From Erythrobacter sanguineus (GTDB lineage: Bacteria > Pseudomonadota > Alphaproteobacteria > Sphingomonadales > Sphingomonadaceae): 64,000 bases of DNA. The stretch is from contig NZ_FRDF01000002.1 in NCBI RefSeq assembly GCF_900143235.1, positions 62,001-126,000 on the forward strand. Direction: 5' to 3'. The translations under genes and the position numbers were made by a program. Below, piece after piece: positions 17,576-26,404 of this stretch. Numbering within the stretch: position 1 is the first letter of the stretch; the number at the start of each line of letters is the position of its first letter. Under the pieces are notes generated by a model. The model searched no databases and had not been told where the DNA came from. It was given only the letters and a program-made list of their open reading frames with translations.

Positions 17576-17914
17576 TCAGATAGAACGATGCTGGCGTGGT
17601 TCGGCCCGGCTGGCTCCGGTCTGTTCGCACAGGTGATCGAGCATCGCAGGATGCATCATCCCTTCAAAAGCAACCCCGGCCATCGGCCCCTCGATCCAGG
17701 CAATGGTGCCGAGCGGCGCGTTGACGCCCGCGACCTTCATTGTCACCCGGTCACCGAGCTGGGCGAAACCGGCTTTGCCGCGAATCTTGCAGCCGCCTTC
17801 GGAGATATCGACCAGATCCACAAACACCACGCGCGAACGCACCCTGCTCTTCACCATCAGGCTGAGCGAGCGGCGTTGAGACGCGCGGGGGATCGTTTGC
17901 AAATTCATGCCCAT
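17576..17914 (-). CDS. Single-domain PilZ protein (c-di-GMP binding)
   Basis: The protein has about 112 residues from the ATG at 17914. The PilZ c-di-GMP signature is complete: RxxxR in PRASQRR and DxSxxG in DISEGGCKI. The conserved GTIAWIEGPMAGVAFE strand follows. No other domain is present, so it would act as a small cytoplasmic c-di-GMP receptor. The start is uncertain: an ATG at 17974 overlaps the end of imuB and would add 20 residues (MRVKIRAASSGF...), which would couple it to imuB translation. It lies between the imuB stop and the second LexA box on the same strand, so it may be expressed with imuAB. Any link to mutagenesis is inference. Confidence 0.8.
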   Translation of the reverse strand: MGMNLQTIPRASQRRSLSLMVKSRVRSRVVFVDLVDISEGGCKIRGKAGFAQLGDRVTMKVAGVNAPLGTIAWIEGPMAGVAFEGMMHPAMLDHLCEQTGASRAEPRQHRSI

Positions 17915-17964
17915 TGGCAATGGCACGAACAGGTAAAGGAAACCTGATGACGCAGCGCGTATTT

Positions 17965-19596
17965 TCACGCGCATAATCCTTGCAGGAACCAGTCGGGCAC
18001 GCCGCCACGCCCGTCGCCCGCGATCCCCCGGCGATAGATCCAGTAACGCCGCCCGGCAGTATCCTCGATCCGGTAATAATCGCGCAGCCGCGCGGTCGAA
18101 CGTTCGCGCCACCATTCGGGCGCGATGCGTTCCGGCCCCTCCACCCGCACCACCTCGCGCACGTCACCGCGCCAGCGGAAGCGCTGCGGGAAACCGTCGG
18201 GCGAGGCATAGAGCACCGCGATCGGTTCGGGCCGGTCAAGCAGTTTCAGCGGCCGGGCATGGAAGGCGAGCCGGCCCTGCATCGGCAGGAGGGGATCAAG
18301 CGGCGGCTGCCAGCCTTGTGCACGCTCGGGGATGTGGCTGGCATGGGCAACCGGCCGGATCACTGCTTTCGGTCCCAATCGCACGCTCAGCCGGTCAATG
18401 CAGGCGGCGAGCGAGGTGCCATGCTGCTGCGCCGCCTCATCGAGATCGGCCTGCGACAGCGCCAGCGGCTCGCTCCAGCTGGCGCGCAGCTGCACGGCCT
18501 CGATCCCGAACCCGGCATCGACATCATTCAGCCTTGCGGCAAACAGCCGGATCATGTGCGCCGCCTCACGGGTCGCGGCGGCCAGTTCGATCCGGCGCCA
18601 CATTACCTCACCATCAACCCGCCACAGCGCCAGTTCGAGCCGCCGCGCGCCTTCCCCCCGCGCCTCGAGCGCGCGCACCATATCATCGGCAAGATCGCCC
18701 ATCACCCGGTCCAGCAGGCTGCGATGGCGGATCGGCTCCATCAGCCGGCGCTGCACCATCGGTTGCGGGCGGTCGAGCACCGGTAGCAACGGCTCGGGCA
18801 TCCGGCCAAGCAGCTGGTCCAGACGCAGCAGCGGATTGGCGGCGGGCGAACGGCGATTGCGGAACCGGCGGCGGATCGCATCGCGTGCGGCGGCCTCGCG
18901 TGCAGGATCATCATGCGCGCCGCTGATCCCGGCCAGCTCCCCAAGCCGCCTGATCCCCAATCGCCGCAGCACGGTGAGCACATCATCATCGAGCCGCAGC
19001 GCCGCCACCGGCAGATCGCCGAGCAGGCGCAGCGGGTCATCATCAGGGGCAAGGATGGCCCCCGCAGGCGCGAAATGTGCCAGCGCCCAGGCGGCACCGG
19101 CGGTGGGCGCCAGCGCAGCGCGCGCGGTCAGCCCGCGCCGGGCAAAAACGCTTGCGACATCGGCCAGCAATGCCTCATCGCCGCCCAAGAGGTGGCCCGC
19201 GCCGGTGACATCGACCAATACGCCATCGGGCGGATCGAGCGCGCTCCACGGCCCCCAGCGCTGCGCCCACAGGGCCAGATTTTCCAGCGCGGCAAGATCA
19301 CCCGCCGGATCGGCCGGAACCGCCGCCAGCTGCGGGCACAGCGCACGCGCATCGGCCAGCAGCATTCCCGCGCGCGCGCCCGCGGCCAGCCCTGCATCAT
19401 TGGCGGCGGCAATCCGGGGGCCATGCGCGGTCTCGTTGATCAGCGCGGTCGGCGCGCTGTCTGCGGCACCGCGCTCCTCAGGCCCGAGCGCGAGCCGCCA
19501 GCGATCGACCGACAGTCGGGCGAACCAGATCGCCAATATCCGGCGCGGCGGAGACGCTGGCAGACGGTCTGACGATGTGCAGGTGTTCATTGGCAT
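17965..19596 (-). CDS. imuB: Y-family polymerase-like mutasome protein ImuB
   Basis: The protein has about 543 residues. It resembles Y-family DNA polymerases: the first strand reads RRILAIWFARLSVDRW, without the catalytic metal-binding acidic residue expected there. ImuB proteins are considered inactive polymerases that bridge DnaE2, ImuA and the beta clamp. The C-terminal GVPDWFLQGLCA ending is characteristic of the family. GTG 19599, ATG 19596 and ATG 19590 are all possible starts. All of them overlap the 3' end of imuA by more than 100 bp in a different frame, which is unusually long. Confidence 0.92.
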   Translation of the reverse strand: MPMNTCTSSDRLPASPPRRILAIWFARLSVDRWRLALGPEERGAADSAPTALINETAHGPRIAAANDAGLAAGARAGMLLADARALCPQLAAVPADPAGDLAALENLALWAQRWGPWSALDPPDGVLVDVTGAGHLLGGDEALLADVASVFARRGLTARAALAPTAGAAWALAHFAPAGAILAPDDDPLRLLGDLPVAALRLDDDVLTVLRRLGIRRLGELAGISGAHDDPAREAAARDAIRRRFRNRRSPAANPLLRLDQLLGRMPEPLLPVLDRPQPMVQRRLMEPIRHRSLLDRVMGDLADDMVRALEARGEGARRLELALWRVDGEVMWRRIELAAATREAAHMIRLFAARLNDVDAGFGIEAVQLRASWSEPLALSQADLDEAAQQHGTSLAACIDRLSVRLGPKAVIRPVAHASHIPERAQGWQPPLDPLLPMQGRLAFHARPLKLLDRPEPIAVLYASPDGFPQRFRWRGDVREVVRVEGPERIAPEWWRERSTARLRDYYRIEDTAGRRYWIYRRGIAGDGRGGVPDWFLQGLCA

Positions 19597-20260
19597 CACT
19601 CAACATCCATTCGCCCGGTGCGTGAGCCCGCGCGCGGAACAGCTCGGCGTGCCAGTTCGCGGTGCCGGGGGCAGCCGGGTTCCAGCGCGCAGGCGGCGAC
19701 GGGGCGGCACGCGTGCGCCAGCGCATCCGCGCCGAAGACAGGTCAGGCTCGGCATCGAGACGCACCAGCCACAAGGCGACACCATGCCGTTCGGCAGTGA
19801 GGGTAAGGCGGCGCGAAGCGGTGAAGGATAGCGCGCGCGGATTGCCGGCAATTTCGCCGATGACGCAGGCCAGATCACGGCACTTCAGCCCTTCCTCCAA
19901 TGCGAACAACGCATCCTCTGGCGTGGCGGCGGCGACGTGAATCAACCGGTGCCTGAGATCCGGCGGCAGGCCCGCCACACAAGGGCGCCCGCCCTGCCGG
20001 ATCGCCCCCCGGTCCTGCACCCACAAAACCTGACGGGCGTCCTCGCTCTCGCCCGCCGCAGCAAGAGCATCGCGGGCCAGGGCCAGCGCCAGCCCCGCCC
20101 CGCTCGCCTCGCCACCGGAGGCGAATATCTCGGAATGCAAGGGCTGCTGCGACAGGCCCGGACGCCAGCGCGCCTCGGCCCGCCGGGCGGCAAGCACCGG
20201 CGGGATCGGAGAACCGAGAACGGGCGCAGGCGCACCCGAAGGGACAAGGGCATCAGACAT
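19478..20260 (-). CDS. imuA: SOS mutasome protein ImuA
   Basis: The protein has 260 residues and belongs to the RecA/SulA-like ImuA family. Typical segments are LHSEIFASGGEASGAGLALALA, then VLWVQDRGAIRQGGRPCVAGL, then ECRD-like LKCRDLACVIGEIAG and LTLTAERHGVALWLVR. ImuA works with ImuB and DnaE2 in damage-induced mutagenesis. A perfect LexA box lies 39 bp upstream of the ATG. Its last roughly 120 bp overlap the start of imuB, so the basic C-terminal tail (VGRSLAARARA) is written in DNA that also encodes the ImuB N-terminus. Confidence 0.9.
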   Translation of the reverse strand: MSDALVPSGAPAPVLGSPIPPVLAARRAEARWRPGLSQQPLHSEIFASGGEASGAGLALALARDALAAAGESEDARQVLWVQDRGAIRQGGRPCVAGLPPDLRHRLIHVAAATPEDALFALEEGLKCRDLACVIGEIAGNPRALSFTASRRLTLTAERHGVALWLVRLDAEPDLSSARMRWRTRAAPSPPARWNPAAPGTANWHAELFRARAHAPGEWMLSDANEHLHIVRPSASVSAAPDIGDLVRPTVGRSLAARARA

Positions 20261-20298
20261 GGAACGACTCGCTGACCGGACTCGGGCGAGTCCGCTTC

Positions 20299-20313
20299 GT
20301 TCCTATTATGTTC
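20299..20313 (-). promoter_or_regulatory. LexA (SOS) box upstream of imuA-imuB
   Basis: GTTCCTATTATGTTC is a perfect GTTC-N7-GTTC site, 39 bp upstream of the imuA ATG. It is nearly identical to the box at 17513-17527. Confidence 0.9.
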
Positions 20314-20363
20314 CATATCGGGCGCGCGATTGCAACGCCCGGATCGCAGCCATGCGGCTGATG

Positions 20364-21785
20364 TCACCCGAACAGGCCAAAGCCCATGATAACCAGCAGA
20401 ACCACGGGGCACACATACCGCACCAAAGCGCGCCAGACCTGGTTCAGCGTCCCGCTGAGACCATTCTCCGCATCGACCAGCCGAGGTTCTGCCACCCAGC
20501 CGACGAAAATGCAGGTCAGGATCGCGCCGAGCGGCATGAAGATCTTGGCCGTCACACCGTCAAGCGCATCGAAAATATTCGCCTCGGCAAAAATCGGAAT
20601 GAAGCCGAGCGGGCGGACATCGGCCAGTTCATTGAACGAAAGGGCCGACAGCAAGCCAAGCGCCCCGGCACTCAACCCGACAATCAGCGTGCTGGCTGCG
20701 CGTGAAAGGCCAAACCGCTCGATCACCCACGAAGTCGGAACTTCGAGCAGGCCGACTGAACTGGTCAGCGCGGCAAAGCCCACCATGATGAAAAACGCAA
20801 GCCCGATCAGCGACCCGAACGGCATCGCCTGAAAGCCGACCGGAAGGGAAGCGAACATCAGCCCCGGCCCTGCCTCGACCGAAAGATCACCAACTCCAGC
20901 GGCCATTGCGGCAAAGACGATGGGGAACACGCAAAGGCCGGAAATCAGCGCCACGGCGGTGTCCGCGCCCGCGATGATCCCGCTGGTATACCCCAGATTG
21001 ACATCGCGCGAGGCGTAGCTGCCATAGGTGATCATTCCTGCAACCCCCAGAGACAGCGAGAAGAACGCTTGCCCCACCGCCGCCAGCATGACCTGCGGCG
21101 TCAGTTTGGAGAAATCGAAGGTGAACAGGTAAGCGAACGCTTCAGCGCCCGCCCCCGTGGTCAGGCCATAAAGCGTGATCCCTATCAGGAGCACAAAAAA
21201 GGTCGGCATCAGCCAGGTCGCCACCCATTCGATCCCCGCCGAAACACCGCGCATCACGAAGAAGATCGTCACGACAAAGAAGATGATATGGCCGGTCAGC
21301 ATCAGCTGCGCGCTGCCAAAAAGGCCGGGCAGGATGGCCTCGATCTCCTCGCGCGATCGGCCCTCGAACGCGCCGCCGGTCAAACCGCTGGCCATCAGGT
21401 CCACGCCGAAGACATAAATGTAATAGACCACCCATCCGCCAACCACGCAGTAAAAGCTTACAATCATGAAGGCGCTAAGAACGCCGATATTGGCGAGAAA
21501 GTCCCAGCGGGCCGACGCGCCCGATTCTGCCGCCATGCGCCGCATGCTTTCCGGCGCTGAGGCCTGACCATGCCGCCCGATGAGCGTTTCGGAGAGCAGA
21601 ACCGGCAGGCCGATGAAAATGACGCATATGATGTAAAACAGGACGAAAGCACCGCCACCATTCTGGCCAGCCTCAGCCGGAAACCGCCACAGATTGCCCA
21701 GCCCCACCGCCGAACCGATCGCCGCCAGCACGAAAGCCGTGCGCGAAGACCAGCCGTCGCGCGCTGTTGCCGAAGTCGCTACCAT
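20364..21785 (-). CDS. Sodium-dependent transporter, neurotransmitter:sodium symporter (NSS) family
   Basis: The protein has 473 residues with about twelve membrane segments. The N-terminal signature WSSRTAFVLAAIGSAVGLGNLWRFP, with the unwound AVGLGN segment in TM1, is diagnostic of LeuT-fold NSS transporters, which co-import amino acids or amines with sodium. The substrate cannot be told from the sequence. It is in the inner membrane, monocistronic on the minus strand, and divergent from panB with about 139 bp between starts. Confidence 0.9.
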   Translation of the reverse strand: MVATSATARDGWSSRTAFVLAAIGSAVGLGNLWRFPAEAGQNGGGAFVLFYIICVIFIGLPVLLSETLIGRHGQASAPESMRRMAAESGASARWDFLANIGVLSAFMIVSFYCVVGGWVVYYIYVFGVDLMASGLTGGAFEGRSREEIEAILPGLFGSAQLMLTGHIIFFVVTIFFVMRGVSAGIEWVATWLMPTFFVLLIGITLYGLTTGAGAEAFAYLFTFDFSKLTPQVMLAAVGQAFFSLSLGVAGMITYGSYASRDVNLGYTSGIIAGADTAVALISGLCVFPIVFAAMAAGVGDLSVEAGPGLMFASLPVGFQAMPFGSLIGLAFFIMVGFAALTSSVGLLEVPTSWVIERFGLSRAASTLIVGLSAGALGLLSALSFNELADVRPLGFIPIFAEANIFDALDGVTAKIFMPLGAILTCIFVGWVAEPRLVDAENGLSGTLNQVWRALVRYVCPVVLLVIMGFGLFG

Positions 21786-21924
21786 GCTCGCAAGATCCCC
21801 CTGTCGCCTGCCCCGGACGCGTCATCGACGTATCAGCGCATCTGTCACCTCTGTGCAATGTTTCCGGGGCCGCGCCAAGGGGGAGGTTTTGCGTTCTGGA
21901 TGCGCGGAGGCTAAAGGCGGCGTC

Positions 21925-22797
21925 ATGTCCACGACTTTCCAGCTCGACACCAGCACCAGCCGCGCCAACCCCACCCCGCAGCCGATGCGGCGCCTTACCG
22001 TGCCGCGCATCCGCGCGCGCAAGGCTGACGGCGTTACCGCCGAACCGCTGGTGATGCTCACTGCCTATACCGCGCGTCAGGCGCAACTGCTTGATGCCCA
22101 TTGCGATCTCTTGCTGGTGGGCGATTCGCTCGGGCAGGTGATCTATGGCCTGCCTTCGACCATTCCGGTGACGCTGGAGATGATGGCGAACCACGGCGCG
22201 GCGGTGGTGCGCGGGTCCTATCATTCCGTGGTGGTCGTCGACATGCCCTTTGGCAGCTACGAATCCTCGCCAAACCAAGCGTTCGAAAACGCGGCCTCCC
22301 TGCTGAAGCAGACCGGCGCGGCAGCGGTGAAGCTGGAAGGGGGCGCGGCGATGGCGCCGACGGTGGAATTCCTGAACCAGCGCGGCATTCCGGTGATGGG
22401 CCATGTCGGCCTGACCCCGCAAGCGGTCAATGTGCTGGGCGGCTATGGCGCGCGCGGGCGATCGGATGCGGAGGCTGACAAGATCGTGTCCGATGCCATC
22501 GCGCTCGACCGGGCCGGCGCTTTTGCGATCGTCATCGAAGGTGTGGTCGAACCCATTGCGATTGCCGCGACCAAGGCGGTATCCTGCCCCACCATCGGCA
22601 TCGGCGCATCGGCCAAGTGTGACGGTCAGGTGCTGGTGACCGAGGACATGCTCGGCATGTTCGAACGCGTGCCGCGCTTCGTGAAGCGTTACGAGGATAT
22701 TGCGGCCGTGATCGACCGCACCGTCGCGCGCTATGCCGAAGAAGTGCGCACCCGCGCCTTTCCCGGCGAAGATCAGACCTACCAGCCCAAAGACTGA
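21925..22797 (+). CDS. panB: 3-methyl-2-oxobutanoate hydroxymethyltransferase PanB
   Basis: The protein has 290 residues. It makes ketopantoate from 2-oxoisovalerate and 5,10-methylene-THF, the first step of pantothenate synthesis. Family motifs include LTAYTARQAQLLD, LLVGDSLG with the metal-binding Asp, VVVDMPFGSYE, KLEGG, GHVGLTPQ and IGIGAS. An N-terminal tail of about 25 residues precedes the barrel. The ATG at 21925 follows AAAGGCGG. panC is not nearby. Confidence 0.95.
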   Translation: MSTTFQLDTSTSRANPTPQPMRRLTVPRIRARKADGVTAEPLVMLTAYTARQAQLLDAHCDLLLVGDSLGQVIYGLPSTIPVTLEMMANHGAAVVRGSYHSVVVVDMPFGSYESSPNQAFENAASLLKQTGAAAVKLEGGAAMAPTVEFLNQRGIPVMGHVGLTPQAVNVLGGYGARGRSDAEADKIVSDAIALDRAGAFAIVIEGVVEPIAIAATKAVSCPTIGIGASAKCDGQVLVTEDMLGMFERVPRFVKRYEDIAAVIDRTVARYAEEVRTRAFPGEDQTYQPKD

Positions 22798-22853
22798 GCG
22801 CCTTCCACCCCGCCCCTTTTGCCCGCCCCTTTTTCCCAAGGCCCCCACTTGCC

Positions 22854-23927
22854 ATGCAGACCCTGCTGCGCTTCTACACCTTTTCCTTTGCCTTTACGGC
22901 GGTCTGCCTTGCGCTGGCGGGCTATTACGGCTGGGCCAGCACCGGCAGCCTTGGCGGGATGCTTTCGGTGCTGTGGATCGTGTTCGTGCTGTCGATCCTC
23001 GAGATTTCGCTCAGCTTCGACAATGCCGTGGTCAATGCCACGGTGCTGCGCGAAATGGACCCGGTATGGCAGCAGCGCTTCCTCACCATCGGGATCCTGA
23101 TCGCGGTGTTCGGGATGCGGATCGTCTTTCCCATCGCGATCGTCTCGATTGCGGCGCAGATCGGCCCGTGGGAGGCGGTGCAGCTTTCGCTCGGCGATCC
23201 GGAGGAATATGAACGCATCGTCTCCAGCGCGCATATCGGGATTGCCGGATTTGGCGGCGCATTCTTGGCGATGGTCGGCCTCAGCTTCTTCTTCGATTCC
23301 GACAAGGACATCCACTGGATCGCCTCGGTCGAACAGGCGATCAACCGTTTCTCGACCGTGCCTGCGGTCGAAATCGGGCTGGTCCTGTCGCTGGTCTATG
23401 GCGTTTCGACCATGTTGGTACCGGATGATGCGCTGACCTTCCTGACAGCCGGCGTCCTTGGCCTTGTCACCTATATCGGCGTCAATGCGCTGGGCGCGAT
23501 CATCGAACAGCGCGAAGCGGCCAAGAAGGCAAGCGGCGCCATCGTGCGATCGGGCCTTGGCGGGTTCCTGTATCTTGAAGTGCTCGATGCCAGCTTCAGC
23601 TTCGACGGCGTGATCGGCGCCTTTGCCCTGTCGAACAACATGATCGTGATCGCCATCGGCCTGTCCGTCGGCGCGATGTTCGTGCGTTCGATGACGATCC
23701 ACCTCGTCAGGGCCGGGACGCTGGCGGAATATCGCTATCTCGAACATGGTGCGTTCTGGGCAATTATCGTGCTGGGCGCGATCATGCTGGTGTCGGCGCG
23801 CTATCACATTCCGGAAACCTTCACCGGGCTGATCGGCGCGGTGCTGATCGGGCTGTCGCTGTTCTGGTCGATCCGGCACAATCGCGCGGAACGCGCGGCT
23901 AATGGTGGGACTTCGCCAGACGCGTAG
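22854..23927 (+). CDS. DUF475 (TerC-like) integral membrane protein
   Basis: The protein has 357 residues and about nine membrane segments. It has two internal TerC-type motifs with acidic residues inside helices: EISLSFDNAVVNATVL near residues 50-65 and EVLDASFSFDGVIGAFAL near 245-262. Such paired EXXXXFDNA-type motifs are typical of the TerC/LysE-like superfamily, some members of which export Mn2+ or other metals. The substrate here is unknown. It starts 56 bp after panB and its 3' end overlaps the convergent SBF-type gene by 29 bp. Confidence 0.88.
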   Translation: MQTLLRFYTFSFAFTAVCLALAGYYGWASTGSLGGMLSVLWIVFVLSILEISLSFDNAVVNATVLREMDPVWQQRFLTIGILIAVFGMRIVFPIAIVSIAAQIGPWEAVQLSLGDPEEYERIVSSAHIGIAGFGGAFLAMVGLSFFFDSDKDIHWIASVEQAINRFSTVPAVEIGLVLSLVYGVSTMLVPDDALTFLTAGVLGLVTYIGVNALGAIIEQREAAKKASGAIVRSGLGGFLYLEVLDASFSFDGVIGAFALSNNMIVIAIGLSVGAMFVRSMTIHLVRAGTLAEYRYLEHGAFWAIIVLGAIMLVSARYHIPETFTGLIGAVLIGLSLFWSIRHNRAERAANGGTSPDA

Positions 23928-24867
23928 CCAGCGGCGCGGCCAGCACCAACTGGGCGAGATGATAGAGCAGCAGCGGGGCGATGACGAACCCGGCGCTTTC
24001 CGGCGGAAACAAGATCGCAGCTAGCGGTGCGCCGATGGCGACGCTCTTCTGTGATCCGGCAAACAGGAAGGTGATACGGTCGCCGCGGGGAAAGCCCAGC
24101 AAGCCCCCGGCACTCCACGCGGCCCCCAGCGCCAGGGCCAGCAAGACCAGCACCAGCGCCACCAGCACCGCCCAGTCGGCAGGCGAGAACAACCGCGCCA
24201 GCCCCTGTTCGACCGCGCCCGAAAAGGCGACATAGACCGCAAGCCCGATCACCGCGCGATCCAGCCATGCAATGCGCGCGCGCTGGGCGGCAACCCGCTC
24301 GATCACCTTGTCCTGCACCGCCTGACCGATCAGGAACGGCAGCACAAGGATCAGCCCGATGCGGAAAATCGCCTCGCTGCCGATATCCCCCGCACCCCCG
24401 CCGCCCAGCAGCGCGAACAGCGGCGCGCTGACAAACACACCGGCGATATTGATCAGCGCCGCACCCACCACCGCCAGCGCGACATTGCCTTGGGCAAGGC
24501 TGGTATAGGACGTCGCCGACTGGATCGTGGAGGGCAGGCAGCCAAGATAGATGAACCCCAATGCCACCAGCGGCGGCAGAAACGTCCCTGCCAGCGCGGC
24601 AAACCCCACCCCCGCCAGCGCCATGCCGCCGAACACGAACAGCATCAACGGCCCGAAAAACCGCCAGTTGGCGATCCCGCGCGCGATCTCGCTTCGCCGG
24701 ATGCGCATCCCGTTGACGAGGAACAGCACGAAGATGCCGCCGTTCGAGACATGGCGCGCGGCGGCGTGCCCTTCGCCAGTGGCAGGCAGCAACAGCGCAA
24801 GCGTCGTCGCGATCAGCAGCACTGCGATCATCGGATCGAACAGGAAAGGCAGGCGGCGCAGCAGCAT
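23899..24867 (-). CDS. Bile acid:sodium symporter-like (SBF/YfeH-type) transporter
   Basis: The protein has 322 residues and about ten membrane segments. The segments FIYLGCLPSTIQSATSYTSLAQGNVALAVVGAALINI and AGSQKSVAIGAPLAAILF match the two unwound crossover regions of the SBF-like family related to human SLC10A7. It is an inner-membrane transporter of unknown substrate. Its last codons overlap the DUF475 gene on the other strand. It lies downstream of prsT on the same strand with a 49-bp gap, so read-through is possible. Confidence 0.85.
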   Translation of the reverse strand: MLLRRLPFLFDPMIAVLLIATTLALLLPATGEGHAAARHVSNGGIFVLFLVNGMRIRRSEIARGIANWRFFGPLMLFVFGGMALAGVGFAALAGTFLPPLVALGFIYLGCLPSTIQSATSYTSLAQGNVALAVVGAALINIAGVFVSAPLFALLGGGGAGDIGSEAIFRIGLILVLPFLIGQAVQDKVIERVAAQRARIAWLDRAVIGLAVYVAFSGAVEQGLARLFSPADWAVLVALVLVLLALALGAAWSAGGLLGFPRGDRITFLFAGSQKSVAIGAPLAAILFPPESAGFVIAPLLLYHLAQLVLAAPLATRLAKSHH

Positions 24868-24916
24868 GGCGCGAGCGCCCTGCCCCGCCTTGTCCCAATT
24901 GTCGAGCGGGAGCAGT

Positions 24917-26404
24917 CTAACGGACGATCAGCGCGGGCGGCGCGAGGTCTGCCGCCAAGGCGGCGAAGCGCTCCGACCTATCCGAATTGCCAAGTGCGCG
25001 GGCGGCCTTGGCCCGCAGGTGCAACAATCCGGGATCATGCCCGCCGCCAAGCGCGATCGCGTGATCGAGCAGCAGCGCTGTGCGTTCCCAATCGCCGCGC
25101 TGGCCCAGCCCCTGCGCGAGCGCGATCAGTGCCGGGATATTTTCCGGCTCTCCCGCCACATGGCGCGCAAGCAAGGTGTCGGCGGCGGCATCATCGCCCG
25201 TGCTGCGATAGGCGACCATGGCCTTGCGGGTCAGCAGCCACGGTCGGCGCACCCTTGCCATGATTGCATAGGCTTCCAGCGCCGCGGGCGCATCCCCGCT
25301 CAGCAGGGCAGCATCCCCGGCAAGTTGGGCAATATCGCCCGAAAGCGGAAAGCGGGCCCGAAGGCCCTTCGCCCGGGCCTGCGCAGCGCCCGGATTCCCC
25401 GCAGCAGCGCTCGCGCGCAAATCGGATGTCGCCTGCGGCAGACCCGCGCGCTGTGCCAGCACGACGGGGGTGCTGCCGGGCGGCGCATAGGCGCGTTCAA
25501 GCAGCGCGGCCGCGCTGGCGCGGTCGCCAAGCCGCTCGTGCGCTCGGGCGACCAGCATCGCGAGATAGGGCGAGGCTTCGGGACGCGCAGCATCGGCGGC
25601 AAAACGCTCAACCACCTCGGTCTCGCGTCCGCCCAGCAGCAATGCCCGCACCAGCAGTTCGCGCAACCGCGCATTGGCCGGCTGGCGCGCGGCCAGCATT
25701 TCGAGCCGTTCGGCGGCGCTATCGTGATTGCCCTGTTCAAGACTGATCAGCGCATCGAGCAACACCGCAGCCGGAACCTCGCGCGCTGCCATGCCGCTGC
25801 GTTCGAGCAGGCTGCGCGCCAGCACCGCCTTGCCGCCGCGCTGGGCCAGCACGGCTTGCAGGAAGAACACACGGCGGTCTGCGGGCGCAATTTCGGCCAG
25901 CTTGCGCACCGCGCGCAGCATCTCGCCATGGTAACCGAAATCGCCGAGCGTGGCGGCATATTCGGCCCATGCATCGGCGTTGCTGCTGTCTGCTGCCAAT
26001 GCGGCATCGAACCATGGCAGGGAATCGGCAAATCCGTGGGCATCGCGCACCATCAACGCCCGCATCAGCAGCGCCGGTGCGTGACCGGGGCCAAGTTCCA
26101 GCGCCCGGTTCGCCGCATCCAGCGCGGTCAGATGTTCGCCGCCGCGAAACCGCAGGCGGGCGATGGCGACCCAGACGTCGGGATTGTCAGGCTCCAGCGC
26201 CCGCGCCTCGTCAAGCAGGCGGCCCGCCTCGGCCAGACTGCCATCCGCCATCATTGCTCCGGCGACGCGGAGCAGGCGCGCAATATCCGGATTTTCCGCC
26301 CCTGCATCGGGCGCGTGCGGCGGGCTGTCCGCGGCTTGCGCGCAGCCTGCCAGCAGCAACACCGCAGCCAGCAGCGCGGCCGGTCGCCTAGGTCTGCAGG
26401 TCAT
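24917..26404 (-). CDS. TPR lipoprotein of the XrtA/PEP-CTERM system (PrsT-like)
   Basis: The protein has 495 residues. An N-terminal lipoprotein signal ends in the lipobox LLLAGC (Cys21). Most of the rest is TPR helical hairpins, for example EPDNPDVWVAIARLRFRGG and DSSNADAWAEYAATLGDFG. It would sit in the periplasm attached to a membrane and serve as a scaffold. The 17-bp overlap with prsR and the order epsB2-prsK-prsR argue for the TPR protein (PrsT) that accompanies these regulators in exosortase/exopolysaccharide loci. The specific name rests on context. Confidence 0.78.
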   Translation of the reverse strand: MTCRPRRPAALLAAVLLLAGCAQAADSPPHAPDAGAENPDIARLLRVAGAMMADGSLAEAGRLLDEARALEPDNPDVWVAIARLRFRGGEHLTALDAANRALELGPGHAPALLMRALMVRDAHGFADSLPWFDAALAADSSNADAWAEYAATLGDFGYHGEMLRAVRKLAEIAPADRRVFFLQAVLAQRGGKAVLARSLLERSGMAAREVPAAVLLDALISLEQGNHDSAAERLEMLAARQPANARLRELLVRALLLGGRETEVVERFAADAARPEASPYLAMLVARAHERLGDRASAAALLERAYAPPGSTPVVLAQRAGLPQATSDLRASAAAGNPGAAQARAKGLRARFPLSGDIAQLAGDAALLSGDAPAALEAYAIMARVRRPWLLTRKAMVAYRSTGDDAAADTLLARHVAGEPENIPALIALAQGLGQRGDWERTALLLDHAIALGGGHDPGLLHLRAKAARALGNSDRSERFAALAADLAPPALIVR

